DNA of 64,000 bases, from NCBI GenBank assembly GCA_025617745.1, contig CM046853.1:10866974-10930973 (forward strand), given 5' to 3'. Positions within the stretch are counted from its first letter, which is position 1, and every line of letters begins with the position of its first letter. Under the pieces are notes generated by a model, which saw only the letters and a list, made by a program, of their open reading frames with translations, was not told where the DNA came from and did no database searches. Source of the DNA: Heliocidaris erythrogramma (Eukaryota > Echinodermata > Echinoidea > Camarodonta > Echinometridae). Positions 11,501-21,000 of this stretch are shown in pieces. Position numbers and translations under genes: made by a program.

Positions 11501-12323
11501 ATTGACTCATAAAGTTATTATACTTTTCTTCAGGGTTTAGATTATTATCTGGTTCAGTAAAGACTATGTCGCACACCTCTTGAAATTTACTCCAACTTCC
11601 CTTTTTTGTAGACCATCTTCTTGACAATTTATATGGGGTATAATGACATTTCTCATTAATTTCAATTAAAATGGGATGATGATCACTTCCCCATGTGTCA
11701 TCAATAATAGACCATGTACTGTTCGTCCCCATAGAGCAAGGAACCAAAGTAATATCAATACAAGATGTTGAGCATTGATGGACATTAATCCTAGTTCCCT
11801 CTCCATTATTAAGACAGACTAAATTGTGTTTGTCAATGAAACATTCCACTACCTGTCCATTTAAATCTGTGTTTTTGCTACCCCACAAAGAGTTATGACT
11901 ATTAAAATCTCCGCAAAGTATCGTTTTTCCTTTCATATATGGTTCTATATCGTCAAATATATGTGTATCGTTTAAACTCAAACATGGATTATATACATTA
12001 ACAATATTAATCCTTTCCTTATTCTTACAAAAAACTTCAATAATTTGATATTGTACTTTAGTATCTTTGTCTCGTATTAGATTAACAGGAATACCCTTCT
12101 TAACAAAGATAGCACAACCTCCTCCTGCACATTTATCCAACCTCAAATTCCTGTCGGCTCTAAATAAAAAATACCCAGAAAGGTTAAATTCTTTATCTTC
12201 TTTTAACCAAGTCTCTTGTATACAAATTATATCTGGTTTAATATCAAAATTATTTAAAGCATATTTTAATTCACAGCCATGTGCAATTAAAGATTGGGCA
12301 TTCCACTGTAAAAGAATAACCAT
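8589..12323 (-). CDS. LINE ORF2: endonuclease, reverse transcriptase, RNase H
   Basis: 1244 residues. An N-terminal APE-type endonuclease (about 1-225) has the QETW, CGDFNSHN and SDHHP motifs. The reverse transcriptase (about 440-760) has FLDLAKAYD, GIPQGSVISP and YADD near residue 678. RNase H (about 960-1090) has IYTDGSYD, TAELFAA, FMDCLSAI and GNEEADLLAK, so all four acidic catalytic residues are present. A C-terminal C-x2-C...H...C motif lies near 1181. The product nicks target DNA and primes cDNA synthesis on it. The ATG at 12323-12321 overlaps the ORF1 stop as TAATG, which suggests coupled termination-reinitiation. No internal stop or frameshift is seen. Confidence 0.95.
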   Translation of the reverse strand: MVILLQWNAQSLIAHGCELKYALNNFDIKPDIICIQETWLKEDKEFNLSGYFLFRADRNLRLDKCAGGGCAIFVKKGIPVNLIRDKDTKVQYQIIEVFCKNKERINIVNVYNPCLSLNDTHIFDDIEPYMKGKTILCGDFNSHNSLWGSKNTDLNGQVVECFIDKHNLVCLNNGEGTRINVHQCSTSCIDITLVPCSMGTNSTWSIIDDTWGSDHHPILIEINEKCHYTPYKLSRRWSTKKGSWSKFQEVCDIVFTEPDNNLNPEEKYNNFMSQLNKAINQSFPIIKTNKTYKCPSSWWTDECKQAVDNRKKCLKVLKKSSHPADLISYKRACAIARRVIKQAKREDWRLFCNTINNQTSSKHIWEKIKRIKKTKKSISIPILKHDNLDLITDLEKANHMVNHFVKVSSNANNSEEFLKNKKEREVKFQFVENEDLIYNDVLTLGELNNAIASSNCTTPGKDEISNMFIKHLPDKARKYLLLILNSIWMTSMIPVSWKEAILIPVLKSGKNPSDPKSYRPIALTCTMCKVMERMINNRLMWYLEKHQLINTQQSGFRKGRNTKDHIIQLQSSIDKGFANKESTLAVFLDLAKAYDMVWPTGILIKLQRVGIYGRMLKWIKNFLSDRKIQVKLNGTFSELKGVENGIPQGSVISPTLFNIAVNDLHTVIKNVNISQYADDIAIWKTNRNVKFITNQIQQNLDNIDTWCHKWGFKLAANKTIAVLFTNSRKQETKLVIHETPISFSNCTKFLGIIFDRKLTWQEHIKYIIERCKKKLNLLKCISGMKWGADSCTLLHLYKMLIKPIIEYGCEAFNSASKTHKQQLERIQYQALRVVSGATHGTPLNILQVECGDPPLQLRRDLLCQMYNDKLSIHFSHPNHQLQKICWQKHYFAHKWEESDHHTPFEGKWNDKRTKIYPLHNPFPYWLFDEPFISTEIYDSVKYAVDINEKGFLAREIIQSKWSHSLHIYTDGSYDPKNNTTGCSIYIPFFKYSKHVRLNDNTSIYTAELFAAFMALEWVEEYQPVHVCIFMDCLSAIQAISQFNPGNKLVCDIRLMLVNIHNQNCRVVFEWIPGHSGIRGNEEADLLAKRASKKQNIDITLPLTITEIKHTLKERLINKWQVQWNESKIMKYKQIEREVNLKHKLVSMKRWQEVIINRLRFNNFWSLNSYKLKVGKHPNGLCDVCSIIDDVEHILINCQKYEEERTLLLKRMNYTRNQLTLVKLFKEKSKLTHIIQFFIECGINV

Positions 12324-13882
12324 TAAGACAAGGTACTTTGCGTTAGTTTTTTCTCTCTACTTTTCTTCCGCTTCAATGCAGGAAAAAGACGTTCGACAAA
12401 ACCCTTTACTTCCTGCTCCCTCTCCTTGCCTGATTTTGAGTCCCAAATCTGCAATGTTCCTATGAGGAGTGTTACTAATGACTGATCTATCTGCATGAAG
12501 TCAGATGTCTGACTTCCTGCTTCCTTGACAGTTTCAGTCTGAGTTGCCATTTCTTTTGTTTTGATTTTTGGAGTTTGAATATTTGTAACTTGTGGGTTTT
12601 TTTCTTTGCTCTGTTCTTGTACCTGTGATACTGAAATGCTATCTTTCTGTACTGTTTGTGTTTTACTCTTACTTTTCGGAATTGTATTATGTATCTGTTC
12701 TGTTTGTGACTGTTCGATTCCTTCTACATTAAGCCGAATGTTTTTAGCGGCCTCGGCATAGGAGATATTTAAGGTGACTCTAACCTGCTGAATTTTCTTT
12801 TCTTCTTTAATTGTATTGCAGCCTGCATAAGCAGCAGAGTGCTCACCACCACAACGACAACAGCGAACCTGCTCTTTCTGGTTACACTCATCAAACGAAT
12901 GAGGACCACTGCATCTCACACATCGGACACTGCCACGACAAGCAGAAGCAACATGACCCAGACGTTGACACTTAAAACATCTTCGAACCGGTGGAATATA
13001 CTGCTTAGTTCTAAAAACCTCGTATCCCAAAGTAACTGTTGGAGGCATCTTGGTAGCATTGAAAGTGAGGATGACCGATAAAGTTTCCTTCAATTCACCA
13101 TCTCGTTTATGTGAGATTCTTTTTGCATCAGTGACGCCAAAAACTTTACACTCTGAAATAACATCTTTTTCAGAGACATCAAGTGGAACTCCAGAGATAA
13201 CCCCCTTACATTGGGTTTCTGATTTTGCGTACTCTGCCGTAACTATCCACTCTCCTAACTGTGAGATTCCTTTAAGTTTACTAGCTTCAGAAGAAGAATA
13301 ACAATGCACACTGATTCCTCCTTGACTTGTTTTTCCCACCCTCTTTATGTTTCCTGCATTAATGACTTTGTTTAGGGCTGCTGCTCGCTTCAGTGGGCTC
13401 ATTTTCGCAAGACTAACATCCGGAGAATTAATGACAACAATTTTAGGATTAGGTTTGTCATTGGCAAGATTTGGCATGTTGTTAAGTGGAATAGATGTGT
13501 CTATTTTCTGTAGTTTAGCCTTACTTTTATTTTTGGATTTAGGTCTGCAGATTTTCCATTCACTAGCATCAGTAGTAGCATCATTATCAAGTTCATTACT
13601 GCTCGAGTTTGACTCTACATTTACTCTTTTACGAGATACGCCTACAGTACGTTGATCAGTATCTGGGGATATTTCTGGTTCCTGCACTTGAGACAATAGC
13701 TTCTCCAATGTGGATCTAGACTTAGGTGTACTATTCTTTTTAATCAAATGCTGTTGAGAAAGATATTCCCAAGACATATCTTCTTCTTCAGATTCCGATA
13801 CATAACTGGCAGAACCATCACCATGGTCAGCCATGTCAAAGTTCAACAAAATGGCAGCGGCTTCGCCTCCGGCCGACCACAA
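12323..13882 (-). CDS. LINE ORF1: gag-like RNA-binding protein with zinc knuckles
   Basis: 519 residues. The N-terminus is acidic and Ser-rich (SESEEEDMSW). The middle (about 215-280) reads like an RRM-type fold (GVISGVPLDVSEKDVI). Zinc knuckles follow at about 301-350, starting CFKCQRLGHVASAC, with two further C-x2-C clusters. A Gln/Ser/Lys-rich tail ends the protein. It is expected to bind the element RNA in an RNP. An internal Met (MADHGDGS) 17 residues in is an alternative start. The stop TAA shares its last base with the ORF2 start. Confidence 0.9.
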   Translation of the reverse strand: MWSAGGEAAAILLNFDMADHGDGSASYVSESEEEDMSWEYLSQQHLIKKNSTPKSRSTLEKLLSQVQEPEISPDTDQRTVGVSRKRVNVESNSSSNELDNDATTDASEWKICRPKSKNKSKAKLQKIDTSIPLNNMPNLANDKPNPKIVVINSPDVSLAKMSPLKRAAALNKVINAGNIKRVGKTSQGGISVHCYSSSEASKLKGISQLGEWIVTAEYAKSETQCKGVISGVPLDVSEKDVISECKVFGVTDAKRISHKRDGELKETLSVILTFNATKMPPTVTLGYEVFRTKQYIPPVRRCFKCQRLGHVASACRGSVRCVRCSGPHSFDECNQKEQVRCCRCGGEHSAAYAGCNTIKEEKKIQQVRVTLNISYAEAAKNIRLNVEGIEQSQTEQIHNTIPKSKSKTQTVQKDSISVSQVQEQSKEKNPQVTNIQTPKIKTKEMATQTETVKEAGSQTSDFMQIDQSLVTLLIGTLQIWDSKSGKEREQEVKGFVERLFPALKRKKSREKKLTQSTLS

Positions 13883-14105
13883 TTCTCACAAACAATCGAC
13901 AAGAATCCAACGCAAATTAGAAAAAATACCGGTATTTACCGTGATTACTTTGAGCAAGCTCTTAATATAAAACTAGGAACCAAAGTAATTAAAATTGACC
14001 TCACCAAACCACACCGTCAAGTCAAAGTTACTAGTTAGGTCGCCTTGTCCAGACTAAAAATAACACGTCCGTCTCTTGTCAGATCTCGTGTCCATGAGCC
14101 GAGAT

Positions 14106-14805
14106 CACGCTGAGCGGGTCTTAAATAGCGGCCGGATGTACGCTCGGACCACTCGCGCTGTGATTGGTCGCTGCCGTTGACCAATCACCGGGCGCGGCGT
14201 TGTTCCCTGCCGTGTCGGCGGGGGGCGCGCTATCCTTGGCCGGTTCTAACCGGTTAGCTGCGTGGCGCTGAATAGCAGATAACCATTCGTTAGGGATGTC
14301 AATGCCGTTATCCCTATTAATGTTATTCGAGTGCAATCGGATCTGCATAGCTTCTTTCACCCGGCGCGTGTACCAGTGCTTGTCCTGCGCAACGCAACTG
14401 ATATTATCCCAGCCGGGATAGTGCTCGGCAGTCCAAGCATGCTCAGCAACAGCCGAGCTATCAGTGCGTCCGAGGCGAACATCCCGGCGATGTTCATGCA
14501 TGCGTTCCCCGACGGGTCTACCAGTCTCGCCAATATAAACCTTGTCACAGGTCGAACATGGGATCTTGTAGACCACTCCATCGCGCCTATCAGGGAGGAC
14601 AGGGTCCCTTGGGGGACCAGCTGGCTGCGAATAGTTGTGTCGGACTTAAACACAACGCGAATATCATGCTTTTCCAAGCGCCGGGAACAACGCCGCGCCC
14701 GGTGATTGGTCAACGGCAGCGACCAATCACAGCGCGAGTGGTACGAGCGTACATCAGGCCGCCCCGGGCGGCTCCCGCCGCTATTTAAGACCCGCTCAGC
14801 GTGAT
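14106..14805 (-). mobile_element. Penelope-like element fragment with inverted terminal copies
   Basis: Outer segments 14106-14207 and 14682-14803 are inverted copies (GCTGAGCGGGTCTTAAATAG on one side, its complement on the other, and a shared GATTGGTCGCTGCCGTTGAC). Between them, on the minus strand, lies the end of a reverse transcriptase linker and a GIY-YIG nuclease. This is the pattern of a 5'-truncated Penelope-like element with an inverted copy of its terminal repeat (pLTR). The segment is GC-rich compared with its surroundings. The RT domain itself is absent. Confidence 0.75.
14121..14576 (-). pseudogene. GIY-YIG endonuclease domain of the Penelope-like element (broken)
   Basis: The 151-residue frame begins MVYKIPCSTCDKVYIGETGR and continues with GERMHEHRRDV, the hallmark GIY-YIG and R..EH motifs of Penelope endonucleases. 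The preceding linker (RRLEKHDIRVVFKSDTTIR, 14690-14630) is in another frame; the break lies in the C run near 14611-14616. The C-terminal residues are encoded inside the terminal repeat. With no RT and a frame break this copy cannot be functional. Confidence 0.8.
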
Positions 14806-15896
14806 CTGGGCGTTGTGGCGTGCGCCTGTAATCCAGCTAACAGTGGAAGTTATAAACTGATTCAGCGGACCCAGGTTCGAGACTGAGTCACGTCTTTCGG
14901 ATGGTGAAGTTAAAGGAGAATTACGCTCAAAAATAAAGACGATAGTGTTCAAAGGTGTCATTTATTCCTACTTGTTAGACTATATGGCTTCGCGTCAAAA
15001 TATACGAGATCGATACGAATCAAGATTTTCTGAGCAAAATTTACCATCTGCTAGCAATATGTATCGTCTGCTAGCAGCACATGGGGGCTGCCATTTTGTT
15101 TATGTGAACAAGAAGATTTTCTTAATCCAAATGCTCAATTGCCTTTTTCAAAATTAAAAACTCATTTGAGATTAAAAATATAGAATAGATATGTCAATTT
15201 ATTTTTAAACTGAAGATTTCCTTATATATTTCTGTTGAAAATCGATATTCGCTTAATAGAAATCTATTTTCTCGATACTGGACGTATGGGACGGAGCAAA
15301 TTAATTCAAATTTTATGGATGCTTCTTCCCTGAGCATCTATAGCGGCAAACTATGCATTCACCTGCTTTCGGATAATGGACTTGAAAAGTCGGAATGCAT
15401 GCTGCATATATTATGTTCTGCTCTGTTTGGCAAACCCAAGAAAATAGATTTTTGTTAAGCAAAACCAGACAATTTAAAAGTATCATTATAAAGATTTAAT
15501 TTTTATAATACATGTAAACACCCACTTTATATTTTTCGTCACATATGGGATTTTAGGTAATGAAGAAAATCAATTTAAGATTTGGATTCAAAATATCTTC
15601 ATTACATTTCTCAATGGTTCATGTACAACTTCAAATCAGCAAGAAAATGGCAGCCCCCATGTAAATGAGTAGGAGACGATACTGGGTGTTGGAATATCTT
15701 TATTTATACCCTTTTCTGATATCTTATTAGAAAATGATTTAGGCCAATAAGTAGGAATATATTACACCTTCCAATATAAGTAAATTTGTAATCAGGGGTT
15801 AATTCTCCTTTAAAGGTCGGTCCCCAGACGTAAATAATCATATCTGATTGATACACGTCTGTAAAAACCCAATTACACACACACACACACACACAC
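14806..15896 (+). repeat. SINE with a 7SL-RNA-like head, split by a TTAA MITE
   Basis: Parts are 14806-14913 and 15810-15896. The head has GTGGCGTGCGCCTGTAATCC followed by AGCTA, almost the 5' domain of 7SL/Alu RNA, then a B-box-like CAGGTTCGAGACT at 14871-14883. The body has CACGTCTTTCGGATGGTGA, CAGACGTAAATAATCATATC and GTAAAAACCCAATTAC, and ends in (AC)n. The copy at 30482-30620 plus 30797-30835 shows the sequence without the MITE (GTGACGTTAAAGGTCGG), which proves the split. Further fragments lie at 24841-24930, 25454-25525 and 61698-61790, all minus. Confidence 0.75.
14914..15809. mobile_element. TTAA-flanked MITE (piggyBac-like) inserted in the SINE
   Basis: TTAA duplications at 14910-14913 and 15810-15813 flank an 896-bp insert with terminal inverted repeats AGGAGAATTA/TAATTCTCCT. 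Inner inverted copies of ATGGGGGCTGCCATTTTG lie near 15080 and 15645. There is no transposase ORF. The element at 31274-32040 shares ends, target and the inner motif. Confidence 0.8.
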
Positions 15897-16009
15897 ATCT
15901 CGGCTCATTGTCTATGACTAAGGCTAGCAGTATATAGCAGCCGAGACGTCAGACTTCCTACGTTTACGTTTGCACATCGTGAGACAACTGATTAACTCTC
16001 TTCAATTAT
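15897..16009. mobile_element. Right arm of the foldback element
   Basis: Inverted partner of 8278-8390 (ATCTCGGCTCATTGTCTATG at the inner end, CTCTCTTCAATTATT at the outer end). It starts immediately after the (AC)n tail of the split SINE. Confidence 0.85.
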
Positions 16010-18031
16010 TCTTCACCACGATGAACCTCTTCCAATCTATTATATGTTTATTGTTTCAATTATTCTCTGTTTCCCACTCCTCACTTTTCCAAATAGACTC
16101 CACATCAAAAGATGATAATTACCGTAATTTTCTCATCTCTTACTGGTTCAAAGTCTACAATGACCATTGAGGAAAATATCTCAATTAGTAATTTCATGGA
16201 ATATATACATTTTCATACCTAACTGTGACTCGTATCGAAGAACAAGTTTTTAGTTCCGTCACTTTAGTGGACCGCAGTGCGCTACTTGAAATGTATTAAC
16301 CTGCACGTGTCAATAAGCTCGTAATAATTGGTTGATTTGGGGGTCACTGAGACGAAAGATCGATGCCAAAGTAAATCAATCTACTGATTAAACACATCCC
16401 GCCCCTTACATGTTTCAATGTGTACCATCCCACCAAGGGAACATAATCATTTAATGTACATTGCGTTATTATACACATCATACCCTGCATGCCACACACT
16501 TCTTTTGAAAAATAATTTTTTCAGGGACTTTACATTAATGTCCCTCGTCATTATTAACGATATCCTTAAGAATTTATTTTAAAAAGAACGATTTTGCAAC
16601 TTCAATTTAAAAAAAATCATAATTCGACAACAAACATCATGAGAAAAGAAAGCGGTGTCTTATTCGAACAATCATTTGGTGACACCATTTCTTTCAAATT
16701 TCTTTCTCTCACTTTTTAATGGCACTTATGGCTAAGTCCCATGAGACTGACAGCCCGCGAGACCAAAAATATCAGTCCCGTGCAGGGGTGGAATTCTCCT
16801 CGAAATAGACGGGGGTAATATCCTGGCTGCCCACGTGAAGTAGACCCTGAACCTTTAAGAAAGACAGGTATACATTGACTCCACATTATTCTGGATGTAA
16901 GCCACTGGTACAGCATGGCACGGACCCATTAGAAATTAATCGCACGAATTAATGGTTGGTTCCTCCTGTCATGTCCCAATGGGCATGTGAATTTAATAAA
17001 GTATCATTGTGAAAGGATCTACAACAACCCCCCCCCCCCCCCCCCATGGGGACATGTACGGGCACAATTTCGCCGGAGTGTCGTCTCTTGCCAAAATGTA
17101 AGTTTGTGCAAGAGACGATACCCCATGCATTACATAATACATTCATAGTGTTTTAAATATAAAATGATTGATAAATATTGAGAATGTTTATTATTAAATT
17201 ATTCACTCGTGACCTATTAAAGTCCAGTGTGATTTTCAATTACTTATTGGTTCACTGCCCGAATATTACGCCCCAACATAAATTTTACGTGCATTTCAAT
17301 AATAAAAAATAATACTGCTGAATTAGAATTTTTTTTTATTGGTTTCATATACATGTACATACAAATAATGTGAATTGATTCAGAACTCCAAAATGTAACA
17401 TGCAAGCACTTATAGTAGTATACATGTACTTTACTAAATGAAATGTTTTCAAAATGAGCAATTTGCCTAAAGTTAGGTTAATCATGCTGTCCTAAACAAC
17501 TTTGCTTGAAAATAGGCATTCTCTTTCATTTTCTGCTTAATTGAAAAATATCAGAATACTCTCTGGCGTTTTAAGGAGAAGGACTGTACTTTGAAGACAA
17601 ACGTCAAATCAAACAAACGTTTATGGCTTTGGCCTTGAATAACACTTGATTGCGTCGTAGTTACATATCAGGAGCATGTACTTTAGCCCTTGTACCTTTA
17701 AAAGGTTGTTCAAAAGATCGTATCTTTATACGACAAATTTGAAGATATCATCTCATATTTATTAAATAAGTTCGCACCACAGTCTGCTAAGTTCGATTTA
17801 GCATTTGCTGTTAGTTTTGATACTGAAAGCATTTTAACAAACAAACGTGGCCATCTCATACTAGTGGTAAAATTGATATAAAAATCATCTTTTGCAGATT
17901 GACCATGTAATCTGACTGGACTTGTTGAGTTTTGTTTGTAGATAGTTTTCTGGACAGTAAATTTTCTAGGATTTACTTCGAGAAACAGAGAAAGGTGATT
18001 AAGTAAGATCCGCAAATCAATATTGTCTACA
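16010..18031. other. Upstream flank of the lectin gene
   Basis: I see no supported gene here. There is a C run at 17029-17046 and AT-rich DNA. A short frame at 16020-16170 begins like a signal peptide but has no further support. The last few hundred bases should contain the promoter and 5' UTR of the lectin gene; I could not identify a TATA box or initiator with confidence. Confidence 0.4.
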
Positions 18032-18098
18032 ATGGCTTTCAAGGCAGGCTTGAAAGTTCTTTTCAGCCTTGCAACATTGGTGCTCTTGTTACAAGAAG
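18032..18098 (+). CDS. Signal-peptide first coding exon
   Basis: ATG at 18032, preceded by AC rather than a strong start context. It encodes [20 protein letters not shown] then QE: a basic n-region and a hydrophobic core typical of a signal peptide. It ends in phase 1 before GTTAGT, matching the phase-1 acceptor of the first CTLD exon. Sending the protein into the secretory pathway fits the disulphide-rich modules downstream. Confidence 0.8.
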
Positions 18099-21000
18099 GT
18101 TAGTTATGTTATTTGTATTTTCTATTCTTTTGTCATACTCTGTCGCGTCTCCATGATTATTATTTTTCTTTTTATAATCATAATCGCTCGGTTTCTTTAG
18201 TTTTGTCATATGTATTATATAGTTCTTTAACATAGTTTTGTCCTAGCTCATGAAACGCCTGTGTCCAAGTGGTGTATACTAATTTCCCCCGGAAGACTAC
18301 TATTTATATTTTGTTATTCATTTTCCCCTGTTTGAACTTTTATCTTCCATTTCATGTTGCTTCTTCTCTTTCCCGTTATATACTTCTGTTATGTAAGTTA
18401 TAAATCAAATTAAGTTGTATAGTCATTTAGTTTGATAGACATAAAACTACATGTGAAGGATTGTTTCTCCAACAGAATCATCATATGGAATTTGTGTGAT
18501 TAGTTAAAACATTATTTGAAGAAATATATATATTCTACCAACCCCATTCACTTCGCCACTAAGTTTCCTAAATAATCGGAGTATGGCAGTCTGTCCAGTT
18601 TGCGGCCCTAAATGTAAAGTCTCAAAACCCTATCCAGATCTTAGCTTTTGGAGAAGAGGAGCAAACCCTCCGAACTTATTGCGATTTTATATTATTTAAG
18701 CAAGAATATACTTTCCTTGTCCTCAATTTGTGCGCCGGGGGGGGGGGGGGGGGGGGGAGGGGGGCTTAAAAACTGGATGGGAAGGGAAGAATTGGACATG
18801 GCACAAAAATAACAAAGGGACATCCAATTTTTGTTGGTTGTCAGGGGGAGTGGCAATTTGTTCCCTTGCTCATTACAAATACGCAATGGGTTAAATTTAC
18901 ATGCAAACATATAGCAATAAAACTTTTATTGTAGATTTACCAGTAGCGCGATGGTACTGGGATGATATTATGACTGTTTAATTGCATTTTCATGCGCCGA
19001 TGATATTCACGGTAAACAAATTCATGAAGACGAAGTAAAGTGTTTTATAGATCCTCGTGATAAATCTTTATTTACTAAGACACCAGCCAATATGCGTCAG
19101 GGTGTACTAAAGTTCAGAAGTAGATCTCTCACGTGCTTCTGTACAATAATACACTGCGCTGATAGTCAGATAGTAGTAATGGCGCCCGCGAAAATCCATG
19201 TTCAATGTCGTATTACACTGGGGTTTTTTTTCAAAATGTTTATGTCATATTTGCAATACTTCAGCATTCGTAATGGACCAAAGTGTACATGTACCAAAGT
19301 GTTCCCTTTCTCAATTTTCGTTATCGAACAGATCAAGAGAGGATCGTCAGAGACTTCAAATTTCATGATAGCCTACAAATCCATCATAAAATATTTATAT
19401 CTTGAGTAAAACAAATAACAAAGAAGTAGAATAACTATGGCAAAAAGTATGACCGTAAGCCCAGTGGGAAGTTTTCTATGACATGAGCGATATGAGTTTG
19501 CACAAAATCATATGACATTTCTTATATTCTTTGTGATTATTTACTTCATACTATCACTACATCTTTTAAGGGTTTTCTGCTTGCACTCAGGCCCACTTTG
19601 CAATCCTCTAAAATAATAAACCAATTAAAACATATTTGTTCTGATACAGGCTCTTGCGTATCATGTCCGAGTGGATGGGTACAGAGAGAAGGGACTTATG
19701 ACTGTTATCAATTCAGAACAGATACCAGTTCATGGGACCAAGCAAGAAGTAACTGCCAAACCCAAGAAGCAGACCTCACCTCACTCGACAAAGCAGGAGA
19801 AAATGTAAATCACTGTAATATTTGCTAACAAAATGAATCATTTTCAATAGAAAGATTCAGAAAGCGTTTGTACCAAGGAATGACAGTCTATTTTGATTTA
19901 ATGAAAATAATAACTGGTCTCTCTTTCGCTACCCCCGCTCTGTCTTTCTCTCTCTCCCTTTCTCTCTTCATTTTCTCATCATAAAAATGATCAAACACCC
20001 TCCTTTTCAGTTTCACAATATAGAATTATGTTATTATTTAATTTTCATGATTAAAACTTAGATAACATCTAAATCAAATTTGAGTGGATATTATCCAAAA
20101 TGATGAATGTTTGACTAACTATGAAAAGGATGCTGTCATATTCATCCTGTCGTAGCTACTACAGATAATTCTACATAATCATAGTTCCAAAGTTAGCTAG
20201 TTTCGTATTTTACTGTGATATTATCCATTGGTGATGAGTTTGCCGACAATAATCTCTAAATATTCATTAATAGGTGAGACAATAGCCGCCACCCTTTAGG
20301 TATATCTTTAATGCATTAATACATGCATCACCGGGGAATCGCAAAATACTTTTTTTCTCACCAGGAATGGGTCATCGGCCAACTGTCTGGATCATCCTTC
20401 ACTGATGATTACTGGATTGGATTAAGTGATCTCTATGGTCATCTCGTTTACGTTTGGAGTGATGGCTCAATATATGATCCAAACTTGTCGTAAGTATACG
20501 CAGTGAAATTCAACCCAAATTTCCCATTGATTTCTCGCTATATCTCGTAAATATTGTTTAGTTTCCAATCGTACTACACCCTCTGTGTGATGAGAACATA
20601 GCAGCGATAACTTATTGCTGCACGTCATCTCTTTTTAAAACAGTGTACATCACCTATTTTTAAGTGAAAGTCATCCGTTATTTTGTATATACAGCACCAT
20701 TGTTTTAGGTGCATGACACCCTTCAATTTAAAAGCTGATATAAACATTAAAACATTTCTTTAAACGAAAGGATACTTTGGTTTTATTTTAACATTGACAT
20801 GCAAATATCAAACTAAATCAATTTGTCAATATCTTATTTGATTGAAAAGTAGTATAATTTCAAATTCTACATTTACATTCTTTTACGATGAAAATAGATA
20901 AATAAGCATATCGTCTGTTTGGAGCCAGAAGGGAGTTAACTCTGTGTTAAAATATATGAGTTAACACCCTTCTGGCTCTAAACAGGCGATATTATGGGTA

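Larger units (their letters stand above)
8391..14093 (-). mobile_element. Full-length LINE (I/Jockey-like non-LTR retrotransposon)
   Basis: The element is flanked by a 12-bp target duplication ATGAGCCGAGAT (8379-8390 and 14094-14105). Read on the minus strand it has a 5' UTR of about 210 nt (14093-13883), ORF1, ORF2, a 3' UTR of about 170 nt, and an (AAC)n tail at 8391-8413. Both ORFs are open, so the copy is young and possibly competent. The RNase H domain and gag-like ORF1 with zinc knuckles place it in the I/Jockey superfamily; I cannot fix the clade by eye. It landed at the border of the foldback arm and the Penelope-like fragment. Confidence 0.9.

Noticed and set aside
8824..13655. Plus-strand ORFs of 70-130 codons opposite the LINE
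   Set aside because: They are antisense shadows of LINE ORF1 and ORF2, whose protein motifs are unambiguous.
14331..14788. ORFs in other frames over the Penelope-like fragment
   Set aside because: GC-rich shadow frames; only the minus frame with GIY-YIG motifs is meaningful, plus the short RT-linker frame.
15970..16170. 66-codon ORF with a signal-peptide-like start
   Set aside because: It starts inside the foldback arm and has no downstream exon or family resemblance.
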